Shown in pieces: positions 1 through 11,153 of a DNA stretch of 64,000 nt; position 1 is the stretch's first letter, and every line of letters begins with the position of its first letter. The notes under the pieces were generated by a model that had not been told where the DNA came from, did not search any database, and saw nothing but the letters and a program-made list of their open reading frames with translations. Made by a program: the position numbers and the translations under genes. Location of the stretch: NCBI RefSeq assembly GCF_025371035.1, contig NZ_JANZXB010000011.1:93247-157246 (forward strand), given 5' to 3'. The DNA comes from Sphingomonas sp. LC-1. GTDB taxonomy: Bacteria > Pseudomonadota > Alphaproteobacteria > Sphingomonadales > Sphingomonadaceae.

Positions 1-243
1 CGTGACGTCGCCCTTCTTCGCCGCGTCGCGCCCGCGTTTCGGCGTGCCCAGGTCCTTCAGATGGACATAATCGATCCCAACCTCCCGCAACGCCGCTGCG
101 AGCGGGGATTTGGAAAAGCCCGGACGTCGCGACAACGGCAGCGCGCGAACGTCGATCAACCGCTCGACCCCGGCCTGCTTCAACGTCGCCAGAAAACCGT
201 CGACGGTCGCGCCTTCGTAACCGATGGTGAAGATGGTGGTCAT
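1..243 (-). CDS. DUF488 family protein (3' end cut by window edge)
   Basis: The reverse strand reads an open frame from ATG at 243 to the window edge, 81 codons without a stop. It begins with the family signature TIGYEGATVDGFLATL, then IDVRALPLSRRPGFSK and the basic stretch LGTPKRGRDAAKKGD. DUF488 proteins are small cytosolic proteins of unknown biochemical role. It is divergent from trmFO, with 74 bases between the starts that must hold both promoters. The C-terminal part is outside the window. Confidence 0.85.
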   Translation of the reverse strand, partial: MTTIFTIGYEGATVDGFLATLKQAGVERLIDVRALPLSRRPGFSKSPLAAALREVGIDYVHLKDLGTPKRGRDAAKKGDVT

Positions 244-317
244 GAACAGCAGGTGGGGGTTGGCCGGCAGGCTGCCAAGTGCTTCCACCTGACGGCTTAC
301 GGGTCTAAAGCCGGGCG

Positions 318-1709
318 ATGACTTATGACATTCATGTGATTGGCGGCGGGCTGGCGGGTTCCGAAGCGGCGTGGCAGTTGGCCGAAGCGGGGCTGAAGGT
401 GCGCCTGTCCGAAATGCGCGGCGGCGCGGACACCACGCCCGCCCATCATGGCGGGGACCTGGCCGAGCTGGTCTGTTCCAACTCCTTCCGCTCGGACGAT
501 GCCACGTCGAACGCGGTCGGCCTGCTCCATCAGGAGATGCGCACGCTCGGCTCGATCATCATGGCGAAGGGCGACGTTCATGCCGTGCCCGCCGGTTCGG
601 CGCTGGCGGTGGACCGCGACGGCTTTTCGGCCGGGGTCACGGCCGCGCTCGCGGCGCATCCCAACATCACCATCGTTCGCGAGCGGATCGATGCGCTGCC
701 GGAGGGGCCCGCGATCATCGCCACCGGCCCACTGACGGCGCCGTCGCTGGCGGGCGGCATCGGCGAGGCGACCGGCGCGGAGGCGCTGGCTTTCTTCGAC
801 GCGATCGCCCCCATCGTCCACCGCGAATCGATCGACATGGACGTCGCCTGGTTCCAGAGCCGCTGGAACAAGGGCACGGGCAAGGATTACATCAACTGCC
901 CGATGGACAAGGACCAGTATCTGGCCTTCCATCAGGCGCTGCTCGACGGCGAGAAGACCGAGTTCCGCGAGTGGGAGAAGAACACGCCCTATTTCGACGG
1001 CTGTATGCCGGTCGAGGTGATGGCCGAACGCGGCGTCGACACGCTGCGCTTCGGGCCGATGAAGGGCGTCGGACTGGACGATCCGCGGACTGGACGCTGG
1101 CCCTATGCCGTCGTCCAGCTCCGCCAGGACAATGCAGCGGGCACGCTGTGGAACATCGTCGGCTTTCAGACCAAGCTGAAATATGCCGAGCAGATCCGCA
1201 TCTTCCGCACCATTCCCGGTTTGGAAAAGGCCGAGTTCGCGCGGCTGGGCGGATTGCACCGCAACACCTTCATCCGCTCGCCCGAACTGCTCGACGCGAC
1301 GCTGCGGCTGAAGTCGCGGCCCAATCTGCGCTTCGCGGGCCAGATTACGGGGTGCGAGGGCTATATCGAGAGCGCCGCGATCGGTCTGCTCGCCGGGCGT
1401 TTCGCGGCGGCCGAGCTGGCCGGCAAGACCATCGCCCCGCCGCCGGTCGAAACGGCGCTGGGCGCGCTGCTGGGCCACATCACCGGGCTGGCCGAGGCCG
1501 AGACCTATCAGCCGATGAACGTCAATTTCGGCCTGTTCCCGCCCATCCCCGGCCGGACCAAGAAGGCCGATCGCAAGAAGATGTACACCGACCGCGCGCG
1601 CGAGGCGCTGCCCGGCTGGCTCAACTCTCTTCCGCCTGGGCCGCCTGCGGTGCCTCAGCCGGTCCCGTTCGTGCCGGAGGACAGTCCCGCCGAGCCGGTC
1701 GACGCTTAA
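318..1709 (+). CDS. trmFO: Methylenetetrahydrofolate--tRNA-(uracil-5-)-methyltransferase TrmFO
   Basis: 463 residues, full length for the family. It makes 5-methyluridine at position 54 of tRNA using methylenetetrahydrofolate and FAD. The N-terminus holds the FAD-binding Rossmann motif [18 protein letters not shown], and the protein carries TrmFO-type stretches such as [23 protein letters not shown] and [25 protein letters not shown] at 318 fits the family start. The last 89 bases overlap the convergent EF-hand gene on the other strand. Confidence 0.96.
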   Translation: MTYDIHVIGGGLAGSEAAWQLAEAGLKVRLSEMRGGADTTPAHHGGDLAELVCSNSFRSDDATSNAVGLLHQEMRTLGSIIMAKGDVHAVPAGSALAVDRDGFSAGVTAALAAHPNITIVRERIDALPEGPAIIATGPLTAPSLAGGIGEATGAEALAFFDAIAPIVHRESIDMDVAWFQSRWNKGTGKDYINCPMDKDQYLAFHQALLDGEKTEFREWEKNTPYFDGCMPVEVMAERGVDTLRFGPMKGVGLDDPRTGRWPYAVVQLRQDNAAGTLWNIVGFQTKLKYAEQIRIFRTIPGLEKAEFARLGGLHRNTFIRSPELLDATLRLKSRPNLRFAGQITGCEGYIESAAIGLLAGRFAAAELAGKTIAPPPVETALGALLGHITGLAEAETYQPMNVNFGLFPPIPGRTKKADRKKMYTDRAREALPGWLNSLPPGPPAVPQPVPFVPEDSPAEPVDA

Positions 1710-2109
1710 CGGCGGTGGTGGCGAATTCGGCCGCGTTCATCGTGCCTGACTTGTCATGGTCTGCGGTGGCGAATTTGGTCGTGGCCTTGATCGCCCATTC
1801 GTCGAAGCTCAGCTTGCCATCGCCGTCGCGGTCCAGCTTGGCATAGGCCTTGCGCCGCGCGGCGAGATATTCCTCACGGGTGATCGTGCCGTTGCGGTCC
1901 TTATCGTAGCGGTCGAAGCGCTTCTGCTCGCGGGTGCGGGTGGACGCTTCGGGAAGCGGCCCATCGTCCTCGGCAGTTTGCGGGGGCGAGGCGGTCGCCG
2001 CGCTCGCGGCTGGGAGCGGGGATGGCGTGTCGGGTCGGCTGCCCCACAGGAACAGCCCCGCCCCCACCAGCACGAGCGTGCGCAACCCACCGGCCAGATA
2101 GCGCCACAT
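1621..2109 (-). CDS. EF-hand calcium-binding protein, membrane-anchored or exported
   Basis: 162 residues. A hydrophobic segment at about 8-24 ([13 protein letters not shown]) looks like an uncleaved signal or membrane anchor, followed by a Pro/Ala/Ser-rich linker. Three EF-hand loops follow, [24 protein letters not shown] and [12 protein letters not shown], with acidic residues at the calcium-binding positions. The tail is Pro/Ala-rich. The role is unknown; calcium sensing or buffering in the envelope is inferred. The gene converges on trmFO and overlaps its 3' end by 89 bases. Confidence 0.85.
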   Translation of the reverse strand: MWRYLAGGLRTLVLVGAGLFLWGSRPDTPSPLPAASAATASPPQTAEDDGPLPEASTRTREQKRFDRYDKDRNGTITREEYLAARRKAYAKLDRDGDGKLSFDEWAIKATTKFATADHDKSGTMNAAEFATTAVKRRPARRDCPPARTGPAEAPQAAQAEES

Positions 2110-2184
2110 CGGTTCCGTCTCCCCCCAGTCAGACGGGGTTATGGTTAACCGGGGTCATATGGGAGCGGCAAGGTGATTCCCTTA

Positions 2185-2363
2185 GCCTTCGACTTCGCTC
2201 AGGCTGAACGGTGGGGGAAGCCATTCCCAATACTGGGCCTACCCCGGCGAAGGCCGGGGTCCAGTTTCTCCGCAGCCTGTGGAGCGCCGCGGATCGGCGG
2301 GGGAGGCAAAGGTCCCGCGCCGTCGATAGAGCATTACAACTGGACCCCGGCCTTTGCCGGGGT
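2185..2363. repeat. Intergenic palindromic repeats (REP-like)
   Basis: The gap between the EF-hand gene and the synthase-like gene (2110-2389) has no gene. It holds one copy of GCCTTCGACTTCGCTCAGGC near 2185-2204, and a pair of inverted arms: ACCCCGGCGAAGGCCGGGGT at 2241-2260, and the near reverse complement ACCCCGGCCTTTGCCGGGGT at 2344-2363. Such GGGGT/ACCCC palindromes are dispersed in sphingomonad genomes. The function is unknown; structure in RNA or DNA is likely. Confidence 0.75.
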
Positions 2364-2389
2364 ACGGCTCCGTCTTGATACGAACGGCT

Positions 2390-3082
2390 TCAGCGCCCCG
2401 TCAAACCATGCCACGCCAGCCGCGCCGCGCGGAGGGGATGGCCCGGCAGGCGGTCCGGGTGGCGCATACCCTCTCGGGCCAGAATGCCCAGCCCGCTCAA
2501 TCCCCGCGTCCCTCGTGCCCACTTCGGCGATAGCGCGGTGTCCAACTCACCTAGGGCCTGGGCGCCGATTCGATCCGCCAGCGGCTTGTCGCTGATATGC
2601 CCGGCCAGGTCGGCCTTGGCCCAGGCGATCCCGAGAGGCTCCCATCCCTCACCACTTAGCAGCCGCCCGATCGAGGCGAACAACGCACCGCCCCGCGCAC
2701 GTGCATGTAGCGCGACCCGTTCGTCGTCCAGCGGCTCGCCATCATCGAGCAGCGCCTCCCACCCCTCGATCATCGGCGCCAGCTCCGCCCCCCGCACGCC
2801 ACCGGGCAGCACCGACGCCGCCAGCCGCTGCAACACGGGATGCGCAGGGGCATGCTCGCGATCGAGCTTCTCCAGCGCCTCATACCACCAGGTGAGCCGC
2901 ATCTGACCGATCATCGGCTCGGTCGTGCTTTGCAAGATGGAGGCGAGCTGATGGTCGAGATCGAGCAGCGCCGCGAACCCCTCGCGCGCCGATGCGGGCG
3001 AATAGCCCACCGCCAGTGCCTGTTCGCGCATCACCGCCTCGATGGCGGTCGGGGGCGTCGAGGTAGCGGGAGCGTCGGTCAT
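2390..3082 (-). CDS. Squalene/phytoene synthase family protein (short form)
   Basis: 230 residues, against about 280-300 for true squalene or phytoene synthases. The conserved helix motif MRLTWWYEAL is present. The Asp-rich pairs that bind prenyl diphosphates are not convincing: there is no DxxxD in the first half and only a weak HISDKPLADRIG near 165. It may therefore be a non-catalytic relative of the NDUFAF6 type rather than a carotenoid enzyme. It lies just downstream of the pdhAB terminator in the same orientation and is probably transcribed alone. Confidence 0.7.
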   Translation of the reverse strand: MTDAPATSTPPTAIEAVMREQALAVGYSPASAREGFAALLDLDHQLASILQSTTEPMIGQMRLTWWYEALEKLDREHAPAHPVLQRLAASVLPGGVRGAELAPMIEGWEALLDDGEPLDDERVALHARARGGALFASIGRLLSGEGWEPLGIAWAKADLAGHISDKPLADRIGAQALGELDTALSPKWARGTRGLSGLGILAREGMRHPDRLPGHPLRAARLAWHGLTGR

Positions 3083-3112
3083 TCCCTGCCCTTCGCACGA
3101 ATGACCCCCATG

Positions 3113-3143
3113 AAAAAGGGCCTCCCGGTTTCCCGGAAGGCCC
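3113..3143 (-). terminator. Rho-independent terminator of pdhAB
   Basis: Read on the minus strand, a GC-rich stem (GGGCCTTCCGGG / CCGGGAGGCCC with a short A-rich loop) is followed by TTTTT, about 30 bases beyond the pdhB stop. This is a standard intrinsic terminator for the leftward operon. Confidence 0.85.
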
Positions 3144-3170
3144 CCTTCAAATCATAAGATAACCCGCCGC

Positions 3171-4601
3171 TTAGCCGCGATAGGTGACCTTCTTGACCGC
3201 CGCGACGACCTTGTCCGCATCGACCAACGCCAGCTTTTCGAGGTTGGCGGCGTAAGGCAGCGGCACGTCCTCGTTGGTCACGCGCAGCACGGGCGCGTCG
3301 AGGTCGTCGAACCCTTCTTCCATCACGACGGCGGTGATTTCCGACGCGATCGAGCAGGTGGGCCAGCCTTCCTCGACCACGACCAAGCGGTTGGTCTTGG
3401 CGAGCGACTTCAGCACCGTCTTGGTGTCGAGCGGACGCAGCGTGCGCAGGTCGATGACCTCCGCATCGATGCCCTCGGCGGCCAGCTTCTCGGCGGCTTC
3501 GAGCGCGACGCCCACGCCGATCGAGTAAGAGACGAGCGTGACGTCCTTGCCCTCGCGCATGATCCGCGCCTTGCCGATCGGCAGGACGAAATCGTCGAGC
3601 TTGGGCACGTCGAACGAACGACCGTACATCAGCTCGTTCTCAAGGAACACGACCGGGTCTTCCGAACGGATCGCCGCCTTCAGCAGGCCCTTGGCATCGG
3701 CGGCGTCATAGGGCGCGATCACGATCAGGCCGGGGACCGACGCATACCAGGGGCCGTAATTCTGTGAGTGCTGCGCGCCGACGCGGCTGGCGGCACCGTT
3801 GGGACCACGGAACACAATCGGGCAGCGCATCTGGCCACCGGACATATAGTTGGTCTTGGCGGCCGAGTTGATGATGTGGTCGATCGCCTGCATGGCGAAG
3901 TTGAACGTCATGAACTCGATGACCGGACGCAGGCCGCCCATGGCGGCACCGGTGCCGACACCGGCGAAGCCATATTCGGTGATCGGCGTGTCGATCACGC
4001 GACGGTCGCCGAACTCGTCCAGCAGGCCCTGCGTCACCTTGTACGCGCCCTGATACTGGGCGACTTCCTCGCCCATCACGAAGACACGGTCGTCGGCGCG
4101 CATTTCCTCGGCCATCGCATCGCGCAGCGCTTCGCGGACGGTCAGCTTGACCATCTCGGTGCCTTCCGGGATTTCCGGCGAGGCGGGCGCTTCCTGCTCG
4201 GCGGCAGCGACCAGCTTCTGCGTGCCGCTCTCCTGCTCGGCGGCAGCCGCGCCCTCAGGCATCGGCGGTGCGTTCGAATCGGTCGCCTCGTTCTTCGGCG
4301 CGGCATTGGCGGCCTCGCCCGAACGGCTGCCCGACGCGGCGGCGGACGCGACGTCCTCGCCCTCTTCGGCCAGCAGCGCGATGGCGGTGCCGACCTTCAC
4401 ATTGTCGGTGCCCTCGGCGACGATGATCTTGGCGATCACGCCCTCATCGACGGCCTCGAACTCCATCGTCGCCTTGTCGGTCTCGATCTCGGCCATGATG
4501 TCGCCGGACTTGACCGTATCGCCTTCCTTCACGAGCCACTTGGCGAGCGTGCCCTCTTCCATGGTCGGCGAAAGGGCCGGCATCTTGATCTCGATCGCCA
4601 T
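3171..4601 (-). CDS. pdhB: Pyruvate dehydrogenase E1 component, beta subunit with N-terminal lipoyl domain
   Basis: 476 residues from ATG at 4601. A longer frame to 4646 exists but runs into pdhA. Residues 1-80 are a biotinyl/lipoyl domain with the lipoylation motif [13 protein letters not shown] Ser/Ala/Glu-rich linker follows, then the transketolase-type pyrimidine-binding and C-terminal domains ([32 protein letters not shown]). With E1-alpha it decarboxylates pyruvate and transfers the acetyl group to E2. The lipoyl-E1-beta fusion is typical of alphaproteobacteria. The gene starts one base after the pdhA stop. Confidence 0.96.
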   Translation of the reverse strand: MAIEIKMPALSPTMEEGTLAKWLVKEGDTVKSGDIMAEIETDKATMEFEAVDEGVIAKIIVAEGTDNVKVGTAIALLAEEGEDVASAAASGSRSGEAANAAPKNEATDSNAPPMPEGAAAAEQESGTQKLVAAAEQEAPASPEIPEGTEMVKLTVREALRDAMAEEMRADDRVFVMGEEVAQYQGAYKVTQGLLDEFGDRRVIDTPITEYGFAGVGTGAAMGGLRPVIEFMTFNFAMQAIDHIINSAAKTNYMSGGQMRCPIVFRGPNGAASRVGAQHSQNYGPWYASVPGLIVIAPYDAADAKGLLKAAIRSEDPVVFLENELMYGRSFDVPKLDDFVLPIGKARIMREGKDVTLVSYSIGVGVALEAAEKLAAEGIDAEVIDLRTLRPLDTKTVLKSLAKTNRLVVVEEGWPTCSIASEITAVVMEEGFDDLDAPVLRVTNEDVPLPYAANLEKLALVDADKVVAAVKKVTYRG

Positions 4602-4602
4602 C

Positions 4603-5658
4603 TTAGTAACGCTCCACCAGCACTTCAGTGTAGAGTTCAGCCACATCGGGCTCGGGGGTCTGTTCGGCGAAATCGGCCGCTTCGTTGACCTGCTTGCGAA
4701 TGTCCTGCTCCAGGACCTTCAGATCGGCCTCGGTGACGCCCTGCTCTTCGAGCAGCCGCTTCACATGATCGATCGGATCGGACTTGTCGCGCACGCCCTG
4801 CACTTCCTCGCGGCTGCGATACTTGGCGGGGTCGGACATGGAGTGACCGCGATAGCGATAGGTCTTCATCTCGAGGATGACCGGACCCTTGCCCGCACGG
4901 ACCCAGGCCAGCGCCTCTTCGGCGGCACCGCGGCATGCCAGCACGTCCATGCCGTCGACCTGGATGCCGGGGATGCGGAAGCTCTCGCCACGGCGATAGA
5001 GCTGGTCCTCGGACGAGGCGCGGTTGACCGCCGTGCCCATGGCATATTGGTTGTTCTCGATCACGAAGATGATCGGGAGCTTCCACAGCTCCGCCATGTT
5101 GAAGCTCTCGTACACCTGGCCCTGATTGGCAGCACCATCGCCGAAATAGGCGAGGCAGACGCCGCCGTCATTGCTGTACTTGTGCCCGAACGCCAGGCCG
5201 GTGCCCAGCGACACCTGCGCGCCCACGATACCGTGGCCGCCGTAGAACTTATGCTCGGTCGAGAACATGTGCATCGACCCGCCCTTGCCCTTGGAGATGC
5301 CGGCGGCACGCCCCGTCAGCTCGGCCATGATGACCTTGGGATCGATGCCGTAGGCGAGCATGTGGCCATGGTCGCGGTAACCGGTGATGACCGAATCCTT
5401 GTCGCCGTCGAGCGCCGACTGGAGACCCACCGCCACGGCCTCCTGGCCGATATACAGGTGGCAGAAACCGCCGATCAGGCCGAGGCCATAAAGCTGGCCC
5501 GCCTTTTCTTCGAAGCGGCGGATCAGGAGCATCTGCTTGTAGAAATCCAGCAACTGTTCCTTGGTAGCCTGGAACGGTTGCGGTTCGGCGGGACGCTCCC
5601 GATTGGGAATGGGGGGCTCGCTGGTACGGCTTGGAGCTTTTGCCACAGTCGGGAACAC
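4603..5658 (-). CDS. pdhA: Pyruvate dehydrogenase E1 component, alpha subunit
   Basis: 351 residues from a GTG start at 5658. The thiamine-diphosphate/Mg motif is seen in [15 protein letters not shown] followed by [11 protein letters not shown], and the phosphorylation-loop-like region [17 protein letters not shown] is typical of E1-alpha. It forms the alpha2beta2 E1 enzyme with the downstream product, from which it is separated by one base. The promoter lies in the 159-base divergent gap shared with the MFS gene. Confidence 0.96.
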   Translation of the reverse strand: MFPTVAKAPSRTSEPPIPNRERPAEPQPFQATKEQLLDFYKQMLLIRRFEEKAGQLYGLGLIGGFCHLYIGQEAVAVGLQSALDGDKDSVITGYRDHGHMLAYGIDPKVIMAELTGRAAGISKGKGGSMHMFSTEHKFYGGHGIVGAQVSLGTGLAFGHKYSNDGGVCLAYFGDGAANQGQVYESFNMAELWKLPIIFVIENNQYAMGTAVNRASSEDQLYRRGESFRIPGIQVDGMDVLACRGAAEEALAWVRAGKGPVILEMKTYRYRGHSMSDPAKYRSREEVQGVRDKSDPIDHVKRLLEEQGVTEADLKVLEQDIRKQVNEAADFAEQTPEPDVAELYTEVLVERY

Positions 5659-5817
5659 CTTTGTTTCCGTTAGGGAAGGATGGACGCCTATTGGCGTGCT
5701 TTGTCACGAAACTCAATTCCCCCTCTTAATTCCCATTCGGACAGGTGGAATTTAGGGGTGAATAGCTTTGTATCGGTTGCCTTGTCGGCGCACCGCAGCC
5801 TACAACGCCCGTCGATT

Positions 5818-7170
5818 ATGGATAGACCCAAACACCCGTTTCGCATCGCCAATTTCCGCAGTCACTGGCTGTCGCGGTTCACCGGGACCATCGCGGTATC
5901 CGCCATGTCGATCGTCATCGGGTGGCAGGTTTACAATCTGGCGCGCGAAACGATGGACGTGCGGCAGGCCGCCTTCATGCTCGGCATGATCGGTTTCGCG
6001 CAGTTCGTGCCGCTGTTCCTGCTGACCCCGATCACCGGTCTGGTCGCCGACAGCGTCGACCGGCGGTGGATCGTGCGGGCGACGACGGCGCTATTGGTCC
6101 TGGCCGCTGCAAGCCTCTGGTTCCTGACTTGGTCCGGGCATCTGACCCTGGGGGCGCTGTTCACCGCCGCCGTGGCCTTCGGCATCGCGCGTGCCTTTTC
6201 GGGGCCCGCCTATTCGGCGCTCGCCCCCAATCTGGTGCCGCGCGAAAGCCTGCCGACCGCCATCGCGGTCAGCTCGATCGCGTGGCAGGTGGGCACCATC
6301 GCCGGTCCGAGCGTCGGCGGGCTTCTCTATGCGATCCATCCCGAATTTGCTTATGGCATCGCCACCTTGCTGTTCGGGGTCGCGCTGTTTTGCATCTTCC
6401 TGATCGGCCCTGTTCCGCAGCCGCCCGCGCAAACCGACCGCCGACCGCTGACCCGAATCGTCGAGGGGTTCAGCTATGTCCGCCGCAACCGGCTTGTGCA
6501 GGCGGCGATCACGCTCGACCTGTTCGCGGTACTGCTGGCGGGTGCGACATCGCTGCTGCCGGTCTATGCGCGCGACATATTGCATGTCGGATCGCAGGGC
6601 TTGGGCGTGCTGGCGGCGGGCATGGGCATCGGGGCGGCGACCACGGCGATCTGGTTTTCGTTCAAGCCGATGACCAGCAATGTCGGGGTCAAGATGCTGG
6701 TTGCGGTCGTGGTCTTCGGCCTGTCGATCCTGACCTTCGGCATCGCCAGCAATGTGACCGGCGCCCTGGGGCTCCAGAGCGGAACGGTGGCGCTGGGCGG
6801 GCTGAACCTGTTCGTCCACCCCGCCTTCCTGCTCAGCCTCGCCGCGCTGATCTGCGCGGGCGGCGCGGACATGGTGTCGGTCTATGTCCGCCAGTCGCTG
6901 ATCCAGCTCCATACCCCCGACGCGATGCGCGGGCGGGTGAGCGCGGTGTCGCAACTCACCATTTCCGCCTCCAACGAATTGGGCGAGTTCGAGAGTGGGG
7001 TGATGGCCTCGATCCTCGGCCCCGTCGGCGCGGTGGTGTTCGGCGGACTGGGGGCGATCGGCGTCACGCTGCTCTGGTCGCGGCTGTTCCCGGAACTCCG
7101 ACGCGCGCGAACCTTTGATCCGCCTGAAATCCTTGCAACCGAACCAACCCACGGAGAAGCCAAGCCATGA
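5818..7170 (+). CDS. MFS transporter, EntS/MFS_3-like exporter
   Basis: 450 residues from ATG at 5818; the frame is open from 5680 but the upstream 46 codons do not look like protein. About 12 hydrophobic segments are visible. The loop between helices 2 and 3 reads [13 protein letters not shown], the usual MFS signature region. The closest family by feel is the EntS-type exporter group; the substrate is unknown. The stop overlaps the cysK start as ATGA, so the two are translationally coupled. Confidence 0.88.
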   Translation: MDRPKHPFRIANFRSHWLSRFTGTIAVSAMSIVIGWQVYNLARETMDVRQAAFMLGMIGFAQFVPLFLLTPITGLVADSVDRRWIVRATTALLVLAAASLWFLTWSGHLTLGALFTAAVAFGIARAFSGPAYSALAPNLVPRESLPTAIAVSSIAWQVGTIAGPSVGGLLYAIHPEFAYGIATLLFGVALFCIFLIGPVPQPPAQTDRRPLTRIVEGFSYVRRNRLVQAAITLDLFAVLLAGATSLLPVYARDILHVGSQGLGVLAAGMGIGAATTAIWFSFKPMTSNVGVKMLVAVVVFGLSILTFGIASNVTGALGLQSGTVALGGLNLFVHPAFLLSLAALICAGGADMVSVYVRQSLIQLHTPDAMRGRVSAVSQLTISASNELGEFESGVMASILGPVGAVVFGGLGAIGVTLLWSRLFPELRRARTFDPPEILATEPTHGEAKP

Positions 7171-8087
7171 AGGCCAACACCATCCTGGAAACGATCGGCA
7201 ACACGCCACATATCAAGCTCCAGCGGCTGTTCCCTGGATCGGAAGTCTGGATCAAGTCCGAACGCTCCAACCCCGGCGGATCGATCAAGGACCGAATCGC
7301 CCTCGCGATGATCGAGGCGGCCGAGGCCAAGGGCGAATTGAAGCCCGGCGGGACCATCGTCGAGCCGACCAGCGGCAATACGGGCGTAGGCCTGGCGATG
7401 GTCGCGGCGGTAAAGGGCTATAAGCTGATCCTCGTCATGCCCGAATCCATGTCGATCGAGCGCCGCCGCCTGATGCTGGCCTATGGCGCGACCTTCGACC
7501 TGACCCCGCGTGAGAAAGGCATGAAGGGCGCGATCGAGCGGGCGCTGGAACTGGTGCGCGACACGCCCGGCGCGTGGATGCCCCAGCAGTTCGAGAACCC
7601 CGCGAACATCGACGTGCACGTCCGCACCACAGCGCAGGAAATCCTGAACGACTTTCGCGATTTGCCGATCGACGTCATCATCACTGGGGTCGGCACCGGC
7701 GGCCACATCACCGGCGTCGCCGAAACGCTGAAGAAGGAATGGCCGCAACTGAAGGTCTATGCGGTCGAGCCCGCCGCCTCGCCGGTCATCCAGGGTGGCG
7801 CCCCCGGCCCGCACCCGATCCAGGGGATCGGCGCAGGCTTCATCCCCGCCAATCTCCACACCCAGGCGATCGACGGTGTGATCGAGGTCGATGCCAATGT
7901 CGCCAAGGACATGGCGCGTCGTTCCGCCACCGAGGAAGGCATCCTCGTCGGCATCTCGTCCGGCGCGACGCTTGCCGCGATCCTGCAGAAGCTGCCCGAC
8001 CTGCCCGAAGGTGTCCGCGTGCTCGGCTTCAACTATGACACGGGCGAGCGTTATCTGTCGGTGCCGGACTTCCTGCCCGAACAGTGA
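7167..8087 (+). CDS. cysK: Cysteine synthase A (O-acetylserine sulfhydrylase)
   Basis: 306 residues. It joins O-acetylserine and sulfide to make cysteine, using PLP. The PLP lysine lies in [12 protein letters not shown], the substrate loop is [12 protein letters not shown], and the phosphate-binding loop is [12 protein letters not shown]. The C-terminus holds the family motif GISSGA. It overlaps the MFS stop by four bases and the next gene by four (GTGA), giving a three-gene operon. Confidence 0.95.
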   Translation: MKANTILETIGNTPHIKLQRLFPGSEVWIKSERSNPGGSIKDRIALAMIEAAEAKGELKPGGTIVEPTSGNTGVGLAMVAAVKGYKLILVMPESMSIERRRLMLAYGATFDLTPREKGMKGAIERALELVRDTPGAWMPQQFENPANIDVHVRTTAQEILNDFRDLPIDVIITGVGTGGHITGVAETLKKEWPQLKVYAVEPAASPVIQGGAPGPHPIQGIGAGFIPANLHTQAIDGVIEVDANVAKDMARRSATEEGILVGISSGATLAAILQKLPDLPEGVRVLGFNYDTGERYLSVPDFLPEQ

Positions 8088-9364
8088 GCGATCTCGCCAA
8101 GCCGCGCGGCGGCATCCGCGCGGCCCTGTTCGCCATCGCCGGTACGGCCAGCGTCGTACCGGCTTTGCTCGTGGCGAACGCGCCCGCCATTCCCCAAGCC
8201 TCTCGCGTGTCGTCCCACCGGGCGGCACACGCGCAGCGCGTGGTCCCGCCCGCCGAGCTTCCCCCGGTCGAGCCCGTCGCCTTTGTCGACATGCCCCCGG
8301 ACGAGGCGCGCGCCTATAACGAAGGCGTCCCCTTTTCGACCGACCCCAATCCGGCGGCGCGTCCTTTCGTCTTTCGCGGAACGGCGGAAGACAAGGCGCG
8401 CGCGCTAGATTGCCTCGCGGCCGGGGTGCTGTACGAGGCGGGTGATGATGCGAAGGGCGAACAGGCGGTGGCCCAGGTCATCCTGAACCGACTGCGCCAT
8501 CCCGCCTTCCCCAAGACGGTTTGCGGCGTGGTGTTCGAGGGACAGGAACGCTCGACCGGGTGCCAGTTCACCTTCAGTTGCGATGGCGCGCTGACCAAGT
8601 GGCAACCGCCCGAAGCCGCCTGGGCCCGCGCGCGCGAAATCGCCGCCATGGCCTTGAATGGCAAGGTCTTCCGGCCGGTCGGACACGCCACCCATTACCA
8701 TACCGATTGGGTCGTTCCCTATTGGCAGGCGAGCCTGGACAAGGTGGCGCGGGTCGGCAGCCATTTGTTCTTCCGCTGGTCAGGCTGGTGGGGAACGCCG
8801 CCGGCCTTTAACCGCCATCAACTGGCCGACGAGCCGATCATCTCTTCGATCGCCCCCTTCTCGCCGGCGCACAGGGCCGGAGCAGAGGCCAGCGACGAGG
8901 CTGGCGCAGCGCTTGCCGAAGGCGCCGTGGCGGCGGGCACGACCGGACCGCTGGCAAGCGACCCGGACATGTTCCTCGTGACGCTTCCTGCCGGACTGTT
9001 GCCCGAGGGGTTTGCCGCTTTCGCGCTGAAATTGTGCGCGGAGCGCAAGCATTGCACCGTCATGGCCTGGCGAGAAGGAGGCGCGAAGCCCAACTCGGTG
9101 CCGCTGACGACGGGGCAGATGGACATGATGGCCTTCAGCTATCTGCGCGATACGGCGGCTGGTCTCGAACGCACGCTGTGGAATTGTACGCTCTATCCCG
9201 CGATGCGCGGGCCGCGTTGCATGAAGCGGCAGGTGATGACGGTCATGCCGCCCAATCCCCTGCCCACCCCCACGCCACAGGCAACTGCCACCCCCACCGC
9301 CCCGGGTGAACTGGGCGGCGTCCGCCGGGCCAGCGCGCCGCCCGCCGAGTCCAAACAGCCCTGA
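8084..9364 (+). CDS. Cell wall hydrolase, SleB (Hydrolase_2) family
   Basis: 426 residues from GTG at 8084. The N-terminus has a signal-anchor-like segment (about 13-33). Residues about 105-225 match the SleB-type hydrolase domain: [49 protein letters not shown], with the catalytic glutamate expected in the first motif. A long C-terminal extension ends in a Pro/Thr-rich tail. It probably cleaves peptidoglycan in the periplasm. Coupling to cysK is by a 4-base overlap only, with no obvious functional link. Confidence 0.88.
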   Translation: MSDLAKPRGGIRAALFAIAGTASVVPALLVANAPAIPQASRVSSHRAAHAQRVVPPAELPPVEPVAFVDMPPDEARAYNEGVPFSTDPNPAARPFVFRGTAEDKARALDCLAAGVLYEAGDDAKGEQAVAQVILNRLRHPAFPKTVCGVVFEGQERSTGCQFTFSCDGALTKWQPPEAAWARAREIAAMALNGKVFRPVGHATHYHTDWVVPYWQASLDKVARVGSHLFFRWSGWWGTPPAFNRHQLADEPIISSIAPFSPAHRAGAEASDEAGAALAEGAVAAGTTGPLASDPDMFLVTLPAGLLPEGFAAFALKLCAERKHCTVMAWREGGAKPNSVPLTTGQMDMMAFSYLRDTAAGLERTLWNCTLYPAMRGPRCMKRQVMTVMPPNPLPTPTPQATATPTAPGELGGVRRASAPPAESKQP

Positions 9365-9375
9365 TTCGCGGTTCG

Positions 9376-9786
9376 TCAGTCGCGGTGCGATTCGACGACC
9401 GCGACGAACTCGGTCAACTCAGCGATTGCCGCGTCGATGTCCCGCTTCTGCGCCTGCAAGGCCTCGATCTTGGCGGTGCAGCGAGCGATCGTGACTTCAC
9501 GCTGCTGGCGGCGGTCATCGCCCAGGTCATAGAGGTCGATCATCTCGCGAATATCCGCCAGACTGAACCCCACCCGCTTGCCCCGCAATATCCAGGCAAG
9601 CCGGGCGCGATCGCGCTGCGAATAGATACGCTGCGTCCCCCGCCGCTCGGGCGCGATCAGCCCTTCATCCTCATAAAAGCGAAGCGCCCGCGCCGTGACG
9701 CCGAATTCCGTGCAGAGCTGTGTAATGGAATAATCGTCGCGATCGCCACGGGGGGGAATGGCTGCAGGAGCAACGGGGGTCGACAT
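9376..9786 (-). CDS. MerR family transcriptional regulator
   Basis: 136 residues. The N-terminal winged HTH reads YSITQLCTEFGVTARALRFY then EDEGLIAPERRGTQRIYSQR. A coiled coil follows with no clear metal-binding cysteines, so it is not a classic MerR or CueR sensor. Length and sequence resemble the LiuR-like regulators of branched-chain or fatty acid catabolism; this is inferred. It converges on the wall hydrolase gene. Confidence 0.88.
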   Translation of the reverse strand: MSTPVAPAAIPPRGDRDDYSITQLCTEFGVTARALRFYEDEGLIAPERRGTQRIYSQRDRARLAWILRGKRVGFSLADIREMIDLYDLGDDRRQQREVTIARCTAKIEALQAQKRDIDAAIAELTEFVAVVESHRD

Positions 9787-9830
9787 GGCGCGACGCTATA
9801 TGCCGTTTACGTGAACGTCAATCGACCCGC

Positions 9831-10337
9831 TCAGCTATCGCACAGACGGTCGCCGTCCACGCCGTGAAGCGCCTGCGCTTCGGCCATCGAGGCGCTGATC
9901 CGTTCGACGGCGAGGGCCGACAGGCTGGCCCTGCCGGTGCACAAGGCATTGCACGCATTGGGCAAAGCCGCCGGGAACTGAATGGTTTCGCCATCGAAGC
10001 GGGCGGTGAAGCGGCACGCTCCCAGGGCGATCTCCAAGGCAGGGCCGGACCGGTGGAGCGTACCACGCGCGGTACACCCCTGCCCCTCGCCATAATCGAG
10101 CATCACGCCGATCTGTCGATCCGCCGCCGCCCCGCCGGACTTGGGCAGGATGCACATCCGGTCTGTGTCGCGCGACCAGATGCCGTCGAGCGGTGCGGCA
10201 GCGGGGTCGGCGACGAGACCGGCAGCAATGCCCGCCGCCTCCAACCGTTCGCCCGCCGCATTGTCGCCGCTTCCCACGCCCTGACTGCAGGCCGCCGTCC
10301 ATCCCGCCAGCAGGACGATCCCCCAGCGTCTGATCAC
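9831..10337 (-). CDS. Putative lipoprotein coupled to hisI
   Basis: 168 residues from GTG at 10337, which overlaps the hisI stop as GTGA. A longer frame to 10532 lies inside hisI and is not used. The N-terminus ([17 protein letters not shown]) is a lipoprotein signal with lipobox TAAC, Cys17 being the acylated residue. The mature part has several cysteines (CILPK, GCTARG, GACRF, CNALC) and no family I recognise. The location is inferred to be the outer or inner membrane, facing the periplasm. Confidence 0.75.
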   Translation of the reverse strand: MIRRWGIVLLAGWTAACSQGVGSGDNAAGERLEAAGIAAGLVADPAAAPLDGIWSRDTDRMCILPKSGGAAADRQIGVMLDYGEGQGCTARGTLHRSGPALEIALGACRFTARFDGETIQFPAALPNACNALCTGRASLSALAVERISASMAEAQALHGVDGDRLCDS

Positions 10338-10696
10338 GCCACCGGGGCCAGGCCGTCGCCGTCGATCCGCCGATAAAAGCAACTGCGCCGCCCGGTATGA
10401 CAAGCCGGGCCCGCCGGCTCGCAGATCAGCCAGATCGCATCCTGATCGCAATCGATCCGCATCTCCACGACGCGCAGGACATTGTTCGAGCTTTCGCCCT
10501 TCTTCCATAAACGCCCGCGACTGCGCGACCAAAAATGCGCTTCTCCGGTGTCCCGTGTCGCCGACAGCGCTTCTTGGTTCATATGCGCGACCATGAGAAT
10601 TTCGCCGCTCGCCCTGTCGGTGGCGATGGCGGTGAGCAAGCCATTTGCATCGAATTTCGGGTCGAGCGTCAGCCCGGTGTCGCGGTGATCTGCCAT
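10334..10696 (-). CDS. hisI: Phosphoribosyl-AMP cyclohydrolase
   Basis: 120 residues, the length of a stand-alone HisI. It opens the ring of phosphoribosyl-AMP in histidine biosynthesis. The metal-binding signature is intact: [11 protein letters not shown], then [34 protein letters not shown] is the conserved substrate loop. It is followed by, and overlaps, the lipoprotein gene. Confidence 0.95.
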   Translation of the reverse strand: MADHRDTGLTLDPKFDANGLLTAIATDRASGEILMVAHMNQEALSATRDTGEAHFWSRSRGRLWKKGESSNNVLRVVEMRIDCDQDAIWLICEPAGPACHTGRRSCFYRRIDGDGLAPVA

Positions 10697-10757
10697 AGCC
10701 CCGCCTTTAACCGGCTATCGGGCGCGAGTCATCTTTGCGCACGGTGCAAGCCGCCAA

Positions 10758-11009
10758 TCACCCGTGATCGCGAATCGCCTTGATAAGATCGTCCTTGCTC
10801 ATCTTCGATCGGCCTTCGATACCGATCTTTCGAGCTTCCTTCATCAGGTCGTCCTTGGTGCGATCTTCGAGATGGGTGGCTCGGTGATCCAGACTGCCCT
10901 TCGCTTTCGCGTTGGCGATGCGAGCGGCCTTTTCCTTGGATTGGCCCTGCTTGCGCAGTTCCTCGTACAGCCCGTCATCCTTGATCTGGGCCCCATGATC
11001 GCGCGCCAT
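10758..11009 (-). CDS. Small Rho_N-type (SAP-like) protein
   Basis: 83 residues from ATG at 11009; the frame is open to 11075 but the extra codons look non-coding. The C-terminal half, LEDRTKDDLMKEARKIGIEG then SKMSKDDLIKAIRD, is the Rho termination factor N-terminal fold. The first half is basic and helical. Small proteins of this type are common in alphaproteobacteria and may bind nucleic acid. Confidence 0.8.
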   Translation of the reverse strand: MARDHGAQIKDDGLYEELRKQGQSKEKAARIANAKAKGSLDHRATHLEDRTKDDLMKEARKIGIEGRSKMSKDDLIKAIRDHG

Positions 11010-11153
11010 ATGGCTTCTCCTATATCGGGGCCCGAAACGCAGGGTCTGCGAAAATGATCCCGTGGATGATGACAAACAGGCGACAAACGCAGATCACATT
11101 CCTATATGCGCCCCGTCTGCCCCTTAGTTGCGAACGTTGCGAGCGCCTCTCCC

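Noticed and set aside
297-1478. Long open frame of 393 codons on the minus strand
   Set aside because: Shadow of trmFO; Arg-rich low-order composition and no family pattern.
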